64,000 nucleotides of DNA from JAPPHA01 sp963662815 (GCA_963662815.2 CAXXWA010000028.1:1-64000); one strand, 5' to 3'; counted from the stretch's first letter, positions 52,772 to 62,597 are shown. The notes: generated by a model from the sequence alone, not told the origin. Program-made: numbers and translations.

Positions 52772-55700
52772 TTGCAGTTCAAGAAGCTTCGTCTCACCGG
52801 GTTCAAGAGTTTCGTGGATCCGACCGAAATGGTGATCGCCGACGGTCTGACTGGCGTCGTCGGACCGAACGGATGCGGCAAGTCGAATCTTCTCGAAGCC
52901 CTGCGCTGGGTCATGGGCGAGAATCGTCCGACGTCCATGCGCGGCGGCGGCATGGACGACGTGATCTTCGCGGGCGCCACGCGGCGGCCGGCGCGAAACT
53001 TCGCCGAGGTCGCACTGTCGATCGAAAACGGACAGGATCGTTCGGCGCACGGTTTCGACGGAACTGGCTCCGTCGAGGTCGTTCGCCGGATTACCCGGGA
53101 CATCGGTTCCGCCTACCGGATCAACGGCAAGGAGTGCCGCGCGAGGGACGTGCAGCGCATGTTCGCGGATGCCGCGACCGGTGCGCAGTCCCCGGCGCTA
53201 GTGAGGCAGGGGCAGATTTCCGAACTCGTGAACGCCAGGCTCAAGTCGCGCCGCCGCATTCTCGAGGAAGCCGCCGGAATTTCCGGGCTGCACCAGCGTC
53301 GGCATGAGGCAGAGCTCAAACTGAAGGGCGCAGAGTCCAATCTGGAAAAGGTCGCGGACATCATCGGCCAGCTCGAGGGGCAGGTGGCTTCCCTGGAGCG
53401 CCAGGCCCGGCAGGCGGCGCGCTACCGGGAAATCGGGGCATCGCTCCGCAGGTCCGAAGGCCTCCTTCTCTACCGGCGCTGGCGCGAGGCCGATTCTGCC
53501 CGGCAGGAGGCGTCGGACGCGCTTGCGGAGACCACTGGGCAAGTCGCGCGCGCCCAAGCTATGGCGGTCGAGGCTTCCGCCCGGCGCAACAACTGCGATG
53601 AACGGCTCGCCAGCGCGCGGTCCGAGGATGCCGCGGCGTCCGCCGCGCTGGAGCGGATTCGAGTCGAACGCGAAAACCTGTCTTCCGAGGAGGACCGCGC
53701 GCACCGCGCCATCGAGATGCTCAGGGCGCGCGCCGGGCAGCTCGGAAACGATCTGGAGCGCGAACGGGCCCTGAACAACGATGCCGTCGAGACCATCGCG
53801 CGGCTCGACGCAGACTTTGCGGAACTCGAAGGCGAAGCCGAGGGCAGCGCAGACCGTCTTGACGAAGCGGCGGAAGCTGCGCGCGAGGCGGCCGGTCGTC
53901 TCGCCGATCTCGAGGCGTCCCTGGATGCGCTCGGCGAGGATCTCGCGCGGCTTGTTGCGCGCCGGCAGTCATCCGAACGCCGCCTGGCGGAGGCGACGTC
54001 GCTTCTGGAGCGCCGGGAGAAGCAGGCCGGTGAAATTGCGGAAGCGGCGGCGGTTGCCGGCGAGGCGCTGTCGTCGGCAGAGGGTGCGGTCGCCGACGCC
54101 CGGGCGGCCGACGGCGACGCCCGGAGTGCCGTGCGCCGCGCCGAGGCGCGACTGTCCGCCGCTCTGGCGGCGCACGGGAAGGCTCAGGAGATCGAGGCCT
54201 CGGCCCGCGGCGCGCATGCGGAAGCCGACGGGAAGTCCGGCGCACTTGCCGCCGAAGTGGCCGCCCTAGAGCGCGTCATCGCGCGGGCGCGGCAGGACGA
54301 TGGCGGCATCATGGACAGCATGCGCGTCGATGTCGGGTTCGAGGCGGCGCTCGGTGCGGCGTTCGGAGACGATGTCCGGCTTCCCGAGGCGGGTGCCGAT
54401 GATGCGCGGTCCGGATGGGTTGCGCTTGGCGCGCGCACGGAGAGCGCCGGCATGCCGCAAGGGAGCCGTCCGCTAACCGACCACGTCGATGCGCCGCCGG
54501 TGCTGGCGCGAAGGTTGCGCCAGACGTTCGTGGTCGACCGCCGCGACGGCACGCGTCTGCAGTGCGACCTCGAACCCGGACAGCGGCTGGTCAGCGTCGA
54601 GGGAGACATGTGGCGCTGGGACGGGTTCAGGGTATCGGCGGAGGACGCCCCCTCGCTGTCGCGGGAACACTACCTGCGGGTGAACCGGCTCGACGCGATG
54701 AAGTCGGCTGCCGCAGAGGCCGGGTCCGAGGCCGACCGCACTTCTTCTGAACTCGCGGCTGCAAGAGCGGCGCTTGCGACAGCTGCCGGCGACGACAGCG
54801 AGGCGCGAGCGGATCGGAAGGCGGCAGATGACGCGGCGACCGCCGCCGCCCGCGCCCTGTCGCGGGCCGAAGCCGACCGCGACATGCGGGCCGGCAAGCT
54901 GGAAGCGCTTACGCTGTCCCGGGACAGGCTCGGCGAAGAGATGGCTGCGGCCCGCGACGCGGTCAGCGAGGCGGAAGCCGATCGTGCGGGCGCCGGGGAG
55001 GAAGAGGTCCTGAGAAACCGCGTGGAGGCCCTGCGCGAGGACGTCGGACAGGCCCGGGCGGAAATGATCGCCCGCCGGTCGCGGAGCGATTCGCTCCGCC
55101 GGGAAAACGAGGAACGCGGGAAGAGGCTCGCCGAGATTGCGCGTGAACGGGACGGGTGGTCTCGCCGGCTCGGAACAGCGGAGACGCGCATCCGGGAACT
55201 GGAGAAACGCCGGAGCGAGACCGACGATGCGCTCGCGCGCGCCGTTTCGCGGCCGGATCAAATCCGCGCCCGCCGCGACGCCATAGGTCAGGCGGTCGAC
55301 GTGGCTGACGCGCGGCACAAGGCGGCGTCGGATGCGCTTGCCGAGGCGGAAGCCGAGACGCGGGCTGCGGAGCGTGACGAGCGGGAGCGGGAGCGTGCGG
55401 CGTCTGCGGCGCGCGAGGCGCAGGCGAGGGCGGACGCGGTGCTTGAGGCGGCGGCGGCGAAAGCGGCCGAAGCTGTTGCCCGCATCAAGGACGAGACGTC
55501 GCTCGAGCCGGAAGCTCTGCTCGGCGAGCTCGACGCTGACCCGGACCGGATTCCCGCGGCCGATGTAATCGAGGCGGAGACGGTCCGACTTCGCCGCCAG
55601 CGCGACGCGCTCGGTGCCGTCAACCTGCGCGCCGAGGAGGACGCGCGTCAACTGGCGGCCGAACGCGACGGGCTCGCCAGGGAGAGGGAGGATCTCGAGG

Positions 55701-56233
55701 CTGCCGTCGCGCGCCTCAGGTCCGGCATCGCCCGGCTGAACCGGGACGGCCGCGAGCGGCTGCTGGCGGCCTTTTCGGAGGTGGACGCGAATTTCGGGAC
55801 GCTTTTCCGCCATCTCTTCGGCGGCGGCGAGGCGAAGCTGGAACTCGTGGAGAGCGACGACCCGCTGGAAGCGGGGCTTGAGATTGTCTGCCAGCCGCCG
55901 GGAAAGAAGCTGGCGACGCTTTCGCTTCTCTCCGGCGGCGAGCAGACGCTGACCGCGCTTGCGCTGATCTTCGCGGTCTTTCTCGTCAACCCGTCGCCGA
56001 TCTGCGTTCTCGACGAGGTCGATGCGCCGCTCGACGACGCGAACGTCACGCGCTTCTGCGATCTCCTAGACGAGATGACCCGCCGCACCGACACCCGTTT
56101 CATGATCATAACCCATCACGCGATCACAATGGCCAGGATGGACCGGCTGTTCGGGGTGACGATGGCGGAGCTCGGCGTCAGTCAACTCGTGTCCGTCGAC
56201 CTCAGGCGTGCGGAGGCCATGGTCGACGCCTGA
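52772..56233 (+). CDS. smc: Chromosome segregation protein SMC
   Basis: 1153-aa SMC ATPase, the core of the condensin-like ScpAB-SMC complex that folds and separates chromosomes. N-terminal Walker A GPNGCGKSN, long Ala/Arg/Glu-rich coiled coils around a hinge near residues 500-640 (GWVALGARTESAG), and a C-terminal head with LSGGEQTLTALAL signature and ICVLDEVDAPLDDAN Walker B. Family starts look like MQFKKLRLTGFKSF; here the codon before QFKKLRL is TTG at 52772, which I take as the start and which gives the usual length. An open frame from an ATG at 52664 would add 36 unlike residues. Confidence 0.93.
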   Translation: MQFKKLRLTGFKSFVDPTEMVIADGLTGVVGPNGCGKSNLLEALRWVMGENRPTSMRGGGMDDVIFAGATRRPARNFAEVALSIENGQDRSAHGFDGTGSVEVVRRITRDIGSAYRINGKECRARDVQRMFADAATGAQSPALVRQGQISELVNARLKSRRRILEEAAGISGLHQRRHEAELKLKGAESNLEKVADIIGQLEGQVASLERQARQAARYREIGASLRRSEGLLLYRRWREADSARQEASDALAETTGQVARAQAMAVEASARRNNCDERLASARSEDAAASAALERIRVERENLSSEEDRAHRAIEMLRARAGQLGNDLERERALNNDAVETIARLDADFAELEGEAEGSADRLDEAAEAAREAAGRLADLEASLDALGEDLARLVARRQSSERRLAEATSLLERREKQAGEIAEAAAVAGEALSSAEGAVADARAADGDARSAVRRAEARLSAALAAHGKAQEIEASARGAHAEADGKSGALAAEVAALERVIARARQDDGGIMDSMRVDVGFEAALGAAFGDDVRLPEAGADDARSGWVALGARTESAGMPQGSRPLTDHVDAPPVLARRLRQTFVVDRRDGTRLQCDLEPGQRLVSVEGDMWRWDGFRVSAEDAPSLSREHYLRVNRLDAMKSAAAEAGSEADRTSSELAAARAALATAAGDDSEARADRKAADDAATAAARALSRAEADRDMRAGKLEALTLSRDRLGEEMAAARDAVSEAEADRAGAGEEEVLRNRVEALREDVGQARAEMIARRSRSDSLRRENEERGKRLAEIARERDGWSRRLGTAETRIRELEKRRSETDDALARAVSRPDQIRARRDAIGQAVDVADARHKAASDALAEAEAETRAAERDERERERAASAAREAQARADAVLEAAAAKAAEAVARIKDETSLEPEALLGELDADPDRIPAADVIEAETVRLRRQRDALGAVNLRAEEDARQLAAERDGLAREREDLEAAVARLRSGIARLNRDGRERLLAAFSEVDANFGTLFRHLFGGGEAKLELVESDDPLEAGLEIVCQPPGKKLATLSLLSGGEQTLTALALIFAVFLVNPSPICVLDEVDAPLDDANVTRFCDLLDEMTRRTDTRFMIITHHAITMARMDRLFGVTMAELGVSQLVSVDLRRAEAMVDA

Positions 56234-56301
56234 CGCCTGACGACGCACCATCAGTTCCGGTGAAGCTGGCTTGGCAGGCCCGTTTTTCGGAGTTCAGCGT
56301 T

Positions 56302-56736
56302 TCAAGCCATGCGGTTACGCAAACCAGGGATTGTGCACGGTGTGACGCGATCCGAGCCTTGAGAGCGGAGTTCGAACCGGACGGACCTGTCAGCGGCGAG
56401 TACCACCCGCACGATCCTCCCCGAGAGATCGGTGCCGCCGATCTGCGCCAGTGCATAGTCGAACAGGCGCTGCTGTACGTCGAGACTCATGAGGCCGTGC
56501 GCGACATCGATGCAAACCAGACCGGGATGATCGGGCACGCGTTCCAGCAACGTGATGAAGTCGGTGCTGTTGTTCGTGACGGTTGTATAGCCTTCTTCTG
56601 CAGCGCGTTGGACCAGCGCCCAATCCTGGAGGGACCGGAGGCCGAGCCAAACCACATGCATCGATTCCGGGTAGCCGCGCATTCGAGCAACTGCCGCAAG
56701 ACTGGGGCTAAGGCATTCGTCGACAAGGAACTTCAT
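56302..56736 (-). CDS. DUF5615 (PIN-like) putative toxin
   Basis: 144-aa Mut7-C/PIN-like protein: KFLVDECLSPSLAAVARMRG at the N-terminus holds the first acidic pair, GYTTVTNNSTDF the second acidic site (relatives usually have TNDRDF, so one Asp is Asn here), and LVCIDVAHGLMS follows. Such proteins are the toxin half of VapBC45-type pairs. The start overlaps the stop of the upstream DUF433 gene (ATGA). The altered acidic site might weaken metal binding. Confidence 0.75.
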   Translation of the reverse strand: MKFLVDECLSPSLAAVARMRGYPESMHVVWLGLRSLQDWALVQRAAEEGYTTVTNNSTDFITLLERVPDHPGLVCIDVAHGLMSLDVQQRLFDYALAQIGGTDLSGRIVRVVLAADRSVRFELRSQGSDRVTPCTIPGLRNRMA

Positions 56737-57356
56737 TGCGCAGGAGGCAGCGCGTCAAGACTTGTACTGATTGCAGCCTCCGGCGCCCGATCACGCCAGA
56801 ACGGCGCGCTCCTTGGGCGTCCGCGCCGCGGATAGGCGCTGGCGTAGAGCACGGCAAGGACGATGTGTTCCTCGCTAAGCTGGGGAAACGACTCCCCGAC
56901 TGCATCGGGACTGTCACCGTTGGCGAGCATGTCCGCAATGTCGTGGACCGGGATGCGTGTTCCTTGGATGCATGGCATTCCGGAAAGAACCGCATCGTCG
57001 CAGCGAACCATCGCCCGTGCGCGCGCCAGCTTGGCGAGTCCGCTGTTCACCTCGCGCTTGATTGGCTGGATGTCTAAGGCGATACCGCCTGTGCGCGCCG
57101 TGCGGGCATTGGGGTGGTCGAGGAGGTTTTGCACCAGGAGACGGCGACCCTCGCGGGTCAGAAGGTCGGCAGTTTCGTGAGCGAGCTTAAGGCCAACCAG
57201 GCCATTGCGATGCAGGGCGCGGGCTCGCCCGCTTTTCCGCATCGCGGCATTGAGGAGTCCGGCGTCGATGATGCGATGCACCTGCTTTGCGGGTACGCCT
57301 GTCACGCAGGCAGCCTCGTTGACTGAAAAGGTTGCGGGCGCGACGGTTGTATCCAT
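56733..57356 (-). CDS. DUF433-domain antitoxin
   Basis: 207-aa protein with an N-terminal HTH-like region (TFSVNEAACVTGVPAKQVHR) and a C-terminal DUF433 domain: DDAVLSGMPCIQGTRIPVHD, MLANGDSPDAVGESFPQLSE and HIVLAVLYASAYPRRG. DUF433 proteins are the antitoxins of DUF5615 toxins. Start fixed by GGAGG six to seven bases before the ATG at 57356. Probably autoregulates the pair through the HTH part. Confidence 0.8.
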   Translation of the reverse strand: MDTTVAPATFSVNEAACVTGVPAKQVHRIIDAGLLNAAMRKSGRARALHRNGLVGLKLAHETADLLTREGRRLLVQNLLDHPNARTARTGGIALDIQPIKREVNSGLAKLARARAMVRCDDAVLSGMPCIQGTRIPVHDIADMLANGDSPDAVGESFPQLSEEHIVLAVLYASAYPRRGRPRSAPFWRDRAPEAAISTSLDALPPAQ

Positions 57357-57944
57357 AATTATTCCTCCAGAGTGGAAGGAATATAGCGGCATGCGGGATT
57401 CGTCGCAAGCCCACTCGCGCCCGCTTGTCTGCAAGACTTCCCGGTTCTGCAACTTGCCGATCCGAAATCCTTCGCCCGACAGATGCTCGTGCTAGGCTGT
57501 GGGCTCAGTGCGCCGCGCCAAGGCGCTTCTTTCTGGTGGGTGCGAACCCCTCCCAACACCTGTTGCTCCTGTCGGTAGCAACCGGGCGGTTCATGGAGGC
57601 AGCGAAATGGACTGAAGCACTCGGGCAGAAGGGCCGCCCCGGGCGGTTCAGCGACCATGCAGGCCGGAACGCGAGTGAACGCCAAATGCGCTGTTGCGCA
57701 ATTGGCTTTTTTGAGCAGTTCCCCGTTATGCGCTGGACGCGTCCTATCCCTTAGTACAACCATGGGTGGACCTTTTCCGTACAGCGCATAACGGATTTTG
57801 CTTGCAGTGATCGCAAGCACTCCGCGAGCCCGGGCTTGTCGCGACAGGACTTGCCCAGCGTCGGGTCTGTTGAATCGAGGAATGCGACTGCTCGTGCCTT
57901 CCTTTCGACGGAACTTCAAACGGGGTTTTCGCGCATAACCCCTT
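57357..57944. other. 588-bp gap with inverted GCGCATAAC repeats
   Basis: Left border of the mobile-element block. No gene recognised. It contains the antitoxin promoter, a 13-bp perfect inverted repeat at 57723-57794 and a further GCGCATAACC copy at 57931-57940 touching the IS end. Confidence 0.4.
57723..57794. repeat. Inverted repeat CCGTTATGCGCTG / CAGCGCATAACGG
   Basis: Perfect 13-bp arms (57723-57735 and 57782-57794) around 46 bases. The core GCGCATAAC occurs again at 57931. Paired sites of this kind are typical of tyrosine-recombinase core sites or transposon ends, and a tyrosine integrase fragment lies 2.3 kb to the right. Confidence 0.5.
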
Positions 57945-60021
57945 GACATCAAACGGAAATTCGGCGATCCAAGGGGCCGGAAGCGGGACTCGTGTTCCCA
58001 TGAGTCGCGCAGGGGCGGCTGCCGGCGCTCCCGGCGGGCGGTTCCGGAAACGGCGCTGCATGAAAGCGGCTTTTTTCCGAATTCCCCCTTGACATCATAG
58101 CGGAAGCCGGCAGAATGTCGGCAAGTCACGTTCCCATGAGGCGGTCCGCCATGGCTCCCGACATCGAACGCATCTCCGGCAGGCACGGAAGGCCCGCGGT
58201 CCTCCTCCGCGAGGCATGGCGGGAGGGGAAGCGCATCCGCAAGCGGACCGTCGCCAACCTCTCGAAGATGCCGCCCGCACTCGTCGACGCCGTCCGCGCC
58301 GCCCTCGGCGGCGGCGTGACGTTCCCGTCGCTCGACGCGGCCGTCGCCATCCGCCGGTCGCGCCCCCACGGCCACGCGGCGGCGGTGCTTGGAACGCTCC
58401 GCTCGCTCGGCATGGTCCGCGTCCTCGGCCGGAAGGCGGACCGCATGCGGGACCTTGCCGTGGCGGCGGTCGCCGCGCGGATCCTCGACCCCGCCTCGAA
58501 GCTGGCGACCGCCCGGGCGCTGGACCCGGAGACCGCGACCAGCAGCCTCGGAACCCTGCTCGGGCTCGGCCCCGTCTCCGGCAACGAGATGCTCGACATG
58601 CTGGACTGGCTGCTGAAGCGCCAGCCGCGGATCGAGCGGAGCCTGGCCAACCGGCACCTGAAGGGCGGGAACACGCTGATCCTGCACGACGTTTCCTCGA
58701 GCTGGCTGGAGGGACGGTGCTGCCCGCTGGCGGCCTTCGGCCACAGCCGGGACGGCAAGAGGGGAAAGATGCAGATCGCCTGCGGCCTGCTCTGCGCGGC
58801 GGACGGCTGCCCGGTGGCGGTGGAGGTCTTCGCCGGGAACGCGTCCGACCCGTCCACTGTGGCGGGCCAGGTGGACAAGGTCCGCTCCCGCTTCGGCATC
58901 GACCGCGTGGCGCTCGCGGGCGACAGGGGCATGACCGCGACGGCGCGCATCCGCGAGGACCTGGAGCCCGCGGGGCTGGACTGGATATCGGCCTTGAAGA
59001 CGAGCGACATCAGGAAGCTGCCGAGGGAGGGCGCGGACGGCGCCCCGGCGCCGCTGGTGCCCGAGGCGCTGGTGCCCGACGCGGTGGCGGAGACCGCCGG
59101 GCCGGACTTCCCCGGCGAGCGGCTGATGGTCTGCCTGAACCCGCGGCTGCGCGAGGAGCGGGCCCGGAAGCGCGAGGAGCTTCTGCAGGCGACGGAGGAG
59201 ACGCTCTCCGGCATCGCCGCCGCGGCCGCGCGCGGCAGGCCGGGCCCGGCGAACCGCGACCGGACCATGAAGGCCCTGGGGCGGAAGGCCAACCGGCGCC
59301 GGGTGGAGAAGCGCTTCGAGATCACCGTCACCGACGGCGCCATCATCTGGAGCCGGCGGCAGGAACGGATTGACGCCGAGGCGCGGCTCGACGGGATCTG
59401 CGTGGTGCGCACCAGCCTGGACGCCGGGGCCGTCGGGCCGGAGGCGGCGGTGGAGGATTGCAAGTCCCTCGCCGGCGTGGAGCGCGCGTTCCGGAACGCG
59501 AAGGGCGACCTCCGCATCCGCCCGGTTCATGTCTGCACCGAGGACCGCGTCCGGGCGCACGTGTTCCTGTGCATGCTGGCGCTGCACGTGGAGTGGCACA
59601 TGCGCCGGCGCCTGGCGCCGATGCCGTTCGAGGACGACGACCGCGAGGGCGCAAGGGCGCGGCGGAGCTCGCCGGTCGGGCCCGCCGGGGTCTCGGACAG
59701 CGCGAAGGCGAAGGCGTCGGACAAGAGGACCCCCGACGGGCTTCCGGTCCACAGCTTCCGGACGCTTCTCGCGGATCTCTCGGGCGTGGTGCTGAACCGC
59801 GTGCGCCTGCCGGGCCGCGGCGACAGCCTGCTGTCGGCGGCCGCCAGGCCGACCCCGGTCCAGGAGCGGGCCTTCGAGCTGCTCGGGGTCGGGCACGACC
59901 AGGATGTTCCCATGAGGATGCCAGGCTGAGCGACGCCCGCCGGGCCGGAAAACCCCTGAAAAACAACGGTTTTCCTGCGGAATCCTTGCTTCCCTTCCCC
60001 GTGAAGTTCCGTTTAGACGTC
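57945..60021 (+). mobile_element. IS1634-type insertion sequence
   Basis: Element with an intact transposase. Candidate ends are GACATCAAACGGAAATTC (57945-57962) and, inverted, GACGTCTAAACGGAACTTC (60003-60021). A second copy of the left motif (CTTGACATCATAGCGGAA) lies at about 58088, just before the gene. No target duplication is obvious. Its codons are even more G/C-ending than those of its neighbours, consistent with recent arrival. It lies directly beside the truncated integrase. Confidence 0.6.
58151..59929 (+). CDS. IS1634-family transposase
   Basis: 592-aa DDE transposase of the IS1634/IS1549 group: HGRPAVLLREAWREGKRIRK at the N-terminus, then Asp in LILHDVSSSWLEG, Asp in LAGDRGMTATARI and Glu in GVERAFRNAKGDLRIRPVHV as the catalytic triad, with the conserved helical tail FRTLLADLSGVVLNRV. 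The start MAPDIERISGR fits family N-termini; ATGs at 58115 and 58136 are also open. Full length and uninterrupted, so probably still active. Confidence 0.85.
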   Translation: MAPDIERISGRHGRPAVLLREAWREGKRIRKRTVANLSKMPPALVDAVRAALGGGVTFPSLDAAVAIRRSRPHGHAAAVLGTLRSLGMVRVLGRKADRMRDLAVAAVAARILDPASKLATARALDPETATSSLGTLLGLGPVSGNEMLDMLDWLLKRQPRIERSLANRHLKGGNTLILHDVSSSWLEGRCCPLAAFGHSRDGKRGKMQIACGLLCAADGCPVAVEVFAGNASDPSTVAGQVDKVRSRFGIDRVALAGDRGMTATARIREDLEPAGLDWISALKTSDIRKLPREGADGAPAPLVPEALVPDAVAETAGPDFPGERLMVCLNPRLREERARKREELLQATEETLSGIAAAAARGRPGPANRDRTMKALGRKANRRRVEKRFEITVTDGAIIWSRRQERIDAEARLDGICVVRTSLDAGAVGPEAAVEDCKSLAGVERAFRNAKGDLRIRPVHVCTEDRVRAHVFLCMLALHVEWHMRRRLAPMPFEDDDREGARARRSSPVGPAGVSDSAKAKASDKRTPDGLPVHSFRTLLADLSGVVLNRVRLPGRGDSLLSAAARPTPVQERAFELLGVGHDQDVPMRMPG

Positions 60022-60039
60022 GATTCCGGTGGAGGGCCC

Positions 60040-60655
60040 CCGTTTCGAGCTTCGAATGTCCCAGCCATGCGCTGCTCGTGTCGAGATCCACTCCCGATCT
60101 TGGCATATGGGTCGCAGCCACATGGCGAATCACATGCGGGCCGACCCTCTTGGCGTCTGGCGATGGGACATGCTCGGCGGCTTTCGCTGCGCACCGCTCG
60201 ACTATCCGTCGAATGCCGGATCGGGAGACTGGGCGCCGGGGACGACTCGGGAAGACGGCCTCGTCAGCGCTGCGCTCCGCCGCCAATTCCGCAAGTGCCG
60301 CCGTTGACCCCCGCAGGAGCGGGCACGCGCGTGTCTTGCCGCCCTTGCCGAGCAAGGCAGCGCGCGAGTGGCTTGTGTTCTTGTCGGCCAGTTGCAAGGC
60401 ACCGACTTTCAAGCGTGCCGCCCCGGATGCTCGGGAACCCGCATGGTACAGGAACAACAACAACGCGCGTTCGCGGCAGCCTCGAGGTGTTGTGGTGTCC
60501 GGGGCGTCGAGCAAGGCATCGAGTTCGGGCCTTTCGAGGTAGCTGACCGCGAGGAGCACGGTCTTCTTCAGCGCGATGGCGCGGATCCGTCCGCACCATT
60601 CGACATGCTCCGGGCTGCGTGCGGCAACGTAGCAGGCAAAGGAGCGGATGGCTGC
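60040..60655 (-). pseudogene. Tyrosine recombinase/integrase, truncated at both ends
   Basis: About 205 codons of a XerC-like integrase: AAIRSFACYVAARSPEH, ALLLFLYHAGSRASGAARLK with the first catalytic Arg, LLGKGGKTRACPL with the Lys, PHVIRHVAATHM (HxxR) and SSAWLGHSKLETG. The nucleophilic Tyr segment is missing because the sequence stops near the IS1634 end. The N-terminal domain is cut at about 60655, where a serine recombinase fragment begins on the other strand. Inactive. Confidence 0.75.
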
Positions 60656-61664
60656 AGGCTCGGCAAGCGCGCGGTCCCCGCGTCCACCGGGCGTTCGCGC
60701 CGGGAACGCTCCGTGGTGTGGGCGATGCTGCGCAATCCGGCCTGCAAGGGAAGGGCGTGCTTCGGCAAGACCCGGTCTGCGCCGCGCCAGTTCGTGCGGC
60801 CTCTGCGCGCCAGCGACGGGTTCGCCGGACGCAACAGTGTCGGTCGCGAGCGGCCGCGCGAGGGCTGGATCGGGATCCCGGTGCCGGCGACCGTCAGCGA
60901 GGAGACCCTCGCCCTCGCCGAAAAGCAGCTCCAACAGAACAAGACCTTCTCCAAGCGCAGGACCGGAACGCCCAGCATCTCGCAGGGGCTGGTGGCGTGC
61001 AGAAAGTGCGACTACGCGCTGTATCGCGCGTCGGCCCGAACCAGTGCGGCCCGAACCAGTGCGGGCAGGATCTCTTGCGGCCGATGCCCGGGTTCCGACT
61101 CCTGGTGCCGTCTCAACGGCCCGCTGTGCGACAGCCGTCCCGCACGCCGGGACCTGCTCAACGACATCGTGCGGACCGGGCTGGTCCGCCTGCTCGAAGA
61201 TCCGGCTCCGGTGCAGGCAGGGATCGACCGGCGCGTGGATGCGGCGCGTGTCTCCGATCCCGACCAGCAGCGCGAGGCCGACCTTCGGCATCGCCTGGTC
61301 AAGGTCCGCAATGGCATCGACCGGCTGGCGACGGCCTGCCGGGAAGAGCAGATCACGATCGACGAGCTGCGTGACGGAACGCCCGAGCTCCGCCGCCCCG
61401 AGCAGGCGCCGCGCCGCGAGCTGGAATCCGCCGTCGATCGCGCCAGGGACCGGGAGACCTGTCTGCGGCTTGCCGAGGCCCTGACCGGCTTTCCGGCGCG
61501 GCTGCGCTTCTCGGCTGAGACGCCGGACATCGCCGAGCGGCAGCGCATCGTCCGGCTCCTCGTGAAGGAGACTCCGGTCACCGAGGACAAGATCATCATC
61601 CGCCATTCCATCCCGATCACGGGTTCGTCAGGCGGTGGCCCGGACCCGTCGAAACCGGGCGGCG
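60653..61664 (+). pseudogene. Large serine recombinase, N-terminally truncated
   Basis: C-terminal two thirds of a recombinase of the resolvase/invertase superfamily: GKRAVPASTGRSRRERSVVW (end of the recombinase domain), then EGWIGIPVPATVSEETLALA, a zinc ribbon (LVACRKCDYALYR ... GRISCGRCPGSDSW), RRDLLNDIVRTGLVRLLEDP, a coiled coil, and the C-terminal IAERQRIVRLLVKETPV and IIIRHSIPI. The catalytic Ser domain is absent. The frame runs on past the natural end into a group II intron remnant, so the gene's 3' end is disturbed as well. Confidence 0.78.
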
Positions 61665-61734
61665 GCGGCCCCGAAAGACGAAAGCTGCCTTTTGCATTCG
61701 GGCCGTCACAAGTCCGGTACTGTCGAACATCTGC

Positions 61735-61926
61735 ATGCGCCGCTTCATGCCGGCCTGCAAGGCCGCCGACGAACACGCGACCCGGCATCTGCGACGGTGG
61801 CTCTGTCGGAAGCACAAAGCCAAGAGCGGGAAGCGCGTGCGCTTCTCGAACCAGCGGCTGTGGCCTGTATACGGCCTGACCAACCTTGCGCCGAAGACCA
61901 GGGGCCTTCCGTGGGCGAAGGCATGA
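61735..61926 (+). pseudogene. Group II intron maturase/reverse transcriptase, C-terminal fragment
   Basis: 63 codons ending LRRWLCRKHKAKSGK ... LTNLAPKTRGLPWAKA and a stop. The sequence YGLTNLAPKT...PWAKA is the characteristic C-terminus of bacterial group II intron reverse transcriptases. The polymerase and most of the maturase domains are missing. The intron's domain V follows 12 bases after the stop, as in intact introns. Confidence 0.75.
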
Positions 61927-61937
61927 TCTCGTCTGTA

Positions 61938-61969
61938 GGCCGGATGCCTTGGCAGGGCACGTCCGGTTT
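61938..61969 (+). ncRNA. Group II intron domain V remnant
   Basis: GGCCGGATGCC-TTGGCA-GGGCACGTCCGGTTT folds into the short bulged hairpin of domain V (CCGGATGCC paired with GGGCACGTCCGG). The usual AGC catalytic triad reads GGC here. Lies between the maturase tail and an IS4-type remnant; a domain VI-like stretch follows (GATGAGCGGGGGTGAGG). Confidence 0.65.
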
Positions 61970-62129
61970 GATGAGCGGGGGTGAGGAAACGTGGCTACGG
62001 GAGATGCTGACGCACCGACACATGGCGAAAGCTGCCGGTCAACGGCTACTCCCCACACATAACGCAGGGCGCGCCTCTCCCCGCCTCGACATAAATTTTC
62101 AGAGACGAGGCCAATGTTGCACGATTTCC

Positions 62130-62590
62130 TTTCCGGTTCTATCCTTTCCTGTCCCCGCAAGCCGCACGGTCTTGCTGTGTCCCTGGAACGTCGGGTCGGG
62201 ATTCTGCGCGCTCGGCGACGGCTGGGAAAAGTCCGCAGCGGGTCGCGTAGTTCAGGTCCATGCCGTCCCGGACCAGGAGCGACAGCGGCTGGCCCTTCAT
62301 CCGCCGCAGGGTGCGTCCGCGACGTTCGGCCTAGACGGTGGCCGCCGAAACCGTGTCGCAGTCCGGGTGCTCGATCATCCTGTTGTACCCCTTCGCCGTC
62401 ACCTCGCAGCCGGTCGCCGCCGCGAAGAACGTCTTCGTCGGCGACCGGGTTTGGACCTCCGCGCTCCGCACCAGCCGCTGTGTCAGGCGGGTGCCCCCAG
62501 CGCTGCGGTCACCATCGAGGCTGTGCCGCGGCACTCGTGTCGGGTGTGACCATGTCGGATCGGGCCTGGGGGAACTGCAGCTCACCGAAC
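62130..62590 (-). pseudogene. IS4-type transposase, decayed N-terminal part
   Basis: Readable in pieces on the minus strand: FGELQFPQARSD, then in another frame GTRLTQRLVRSAEVQTRSPT, KTFFAAATGCEVTAKGYNRM and IEHPD, a TAG stop after SAATV, and in the same frame RRGRTLRRMKGQPLSLLVRD followed by GMDLNYATRCGLF. This is the N-terminal third of IS4-family transposases (SPTKTFFAAA..KGYYRMIEHPD..RTLRRM...DGTDLNYATR). A frameshift, a stop and loss of the C-terminal half make it inactive. Confidence 0.65.
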
Positions 62591-62597
62591 TCGTGAA

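Noticed and set aside
57359..61606. A 1415-codon open frame on the minus strand
   Set aside because: It is the antisense of the IS1634 transposase and serine recombinase genes in very GC-rich DNA; only the 60040-60655 part has real similarity (integrase).
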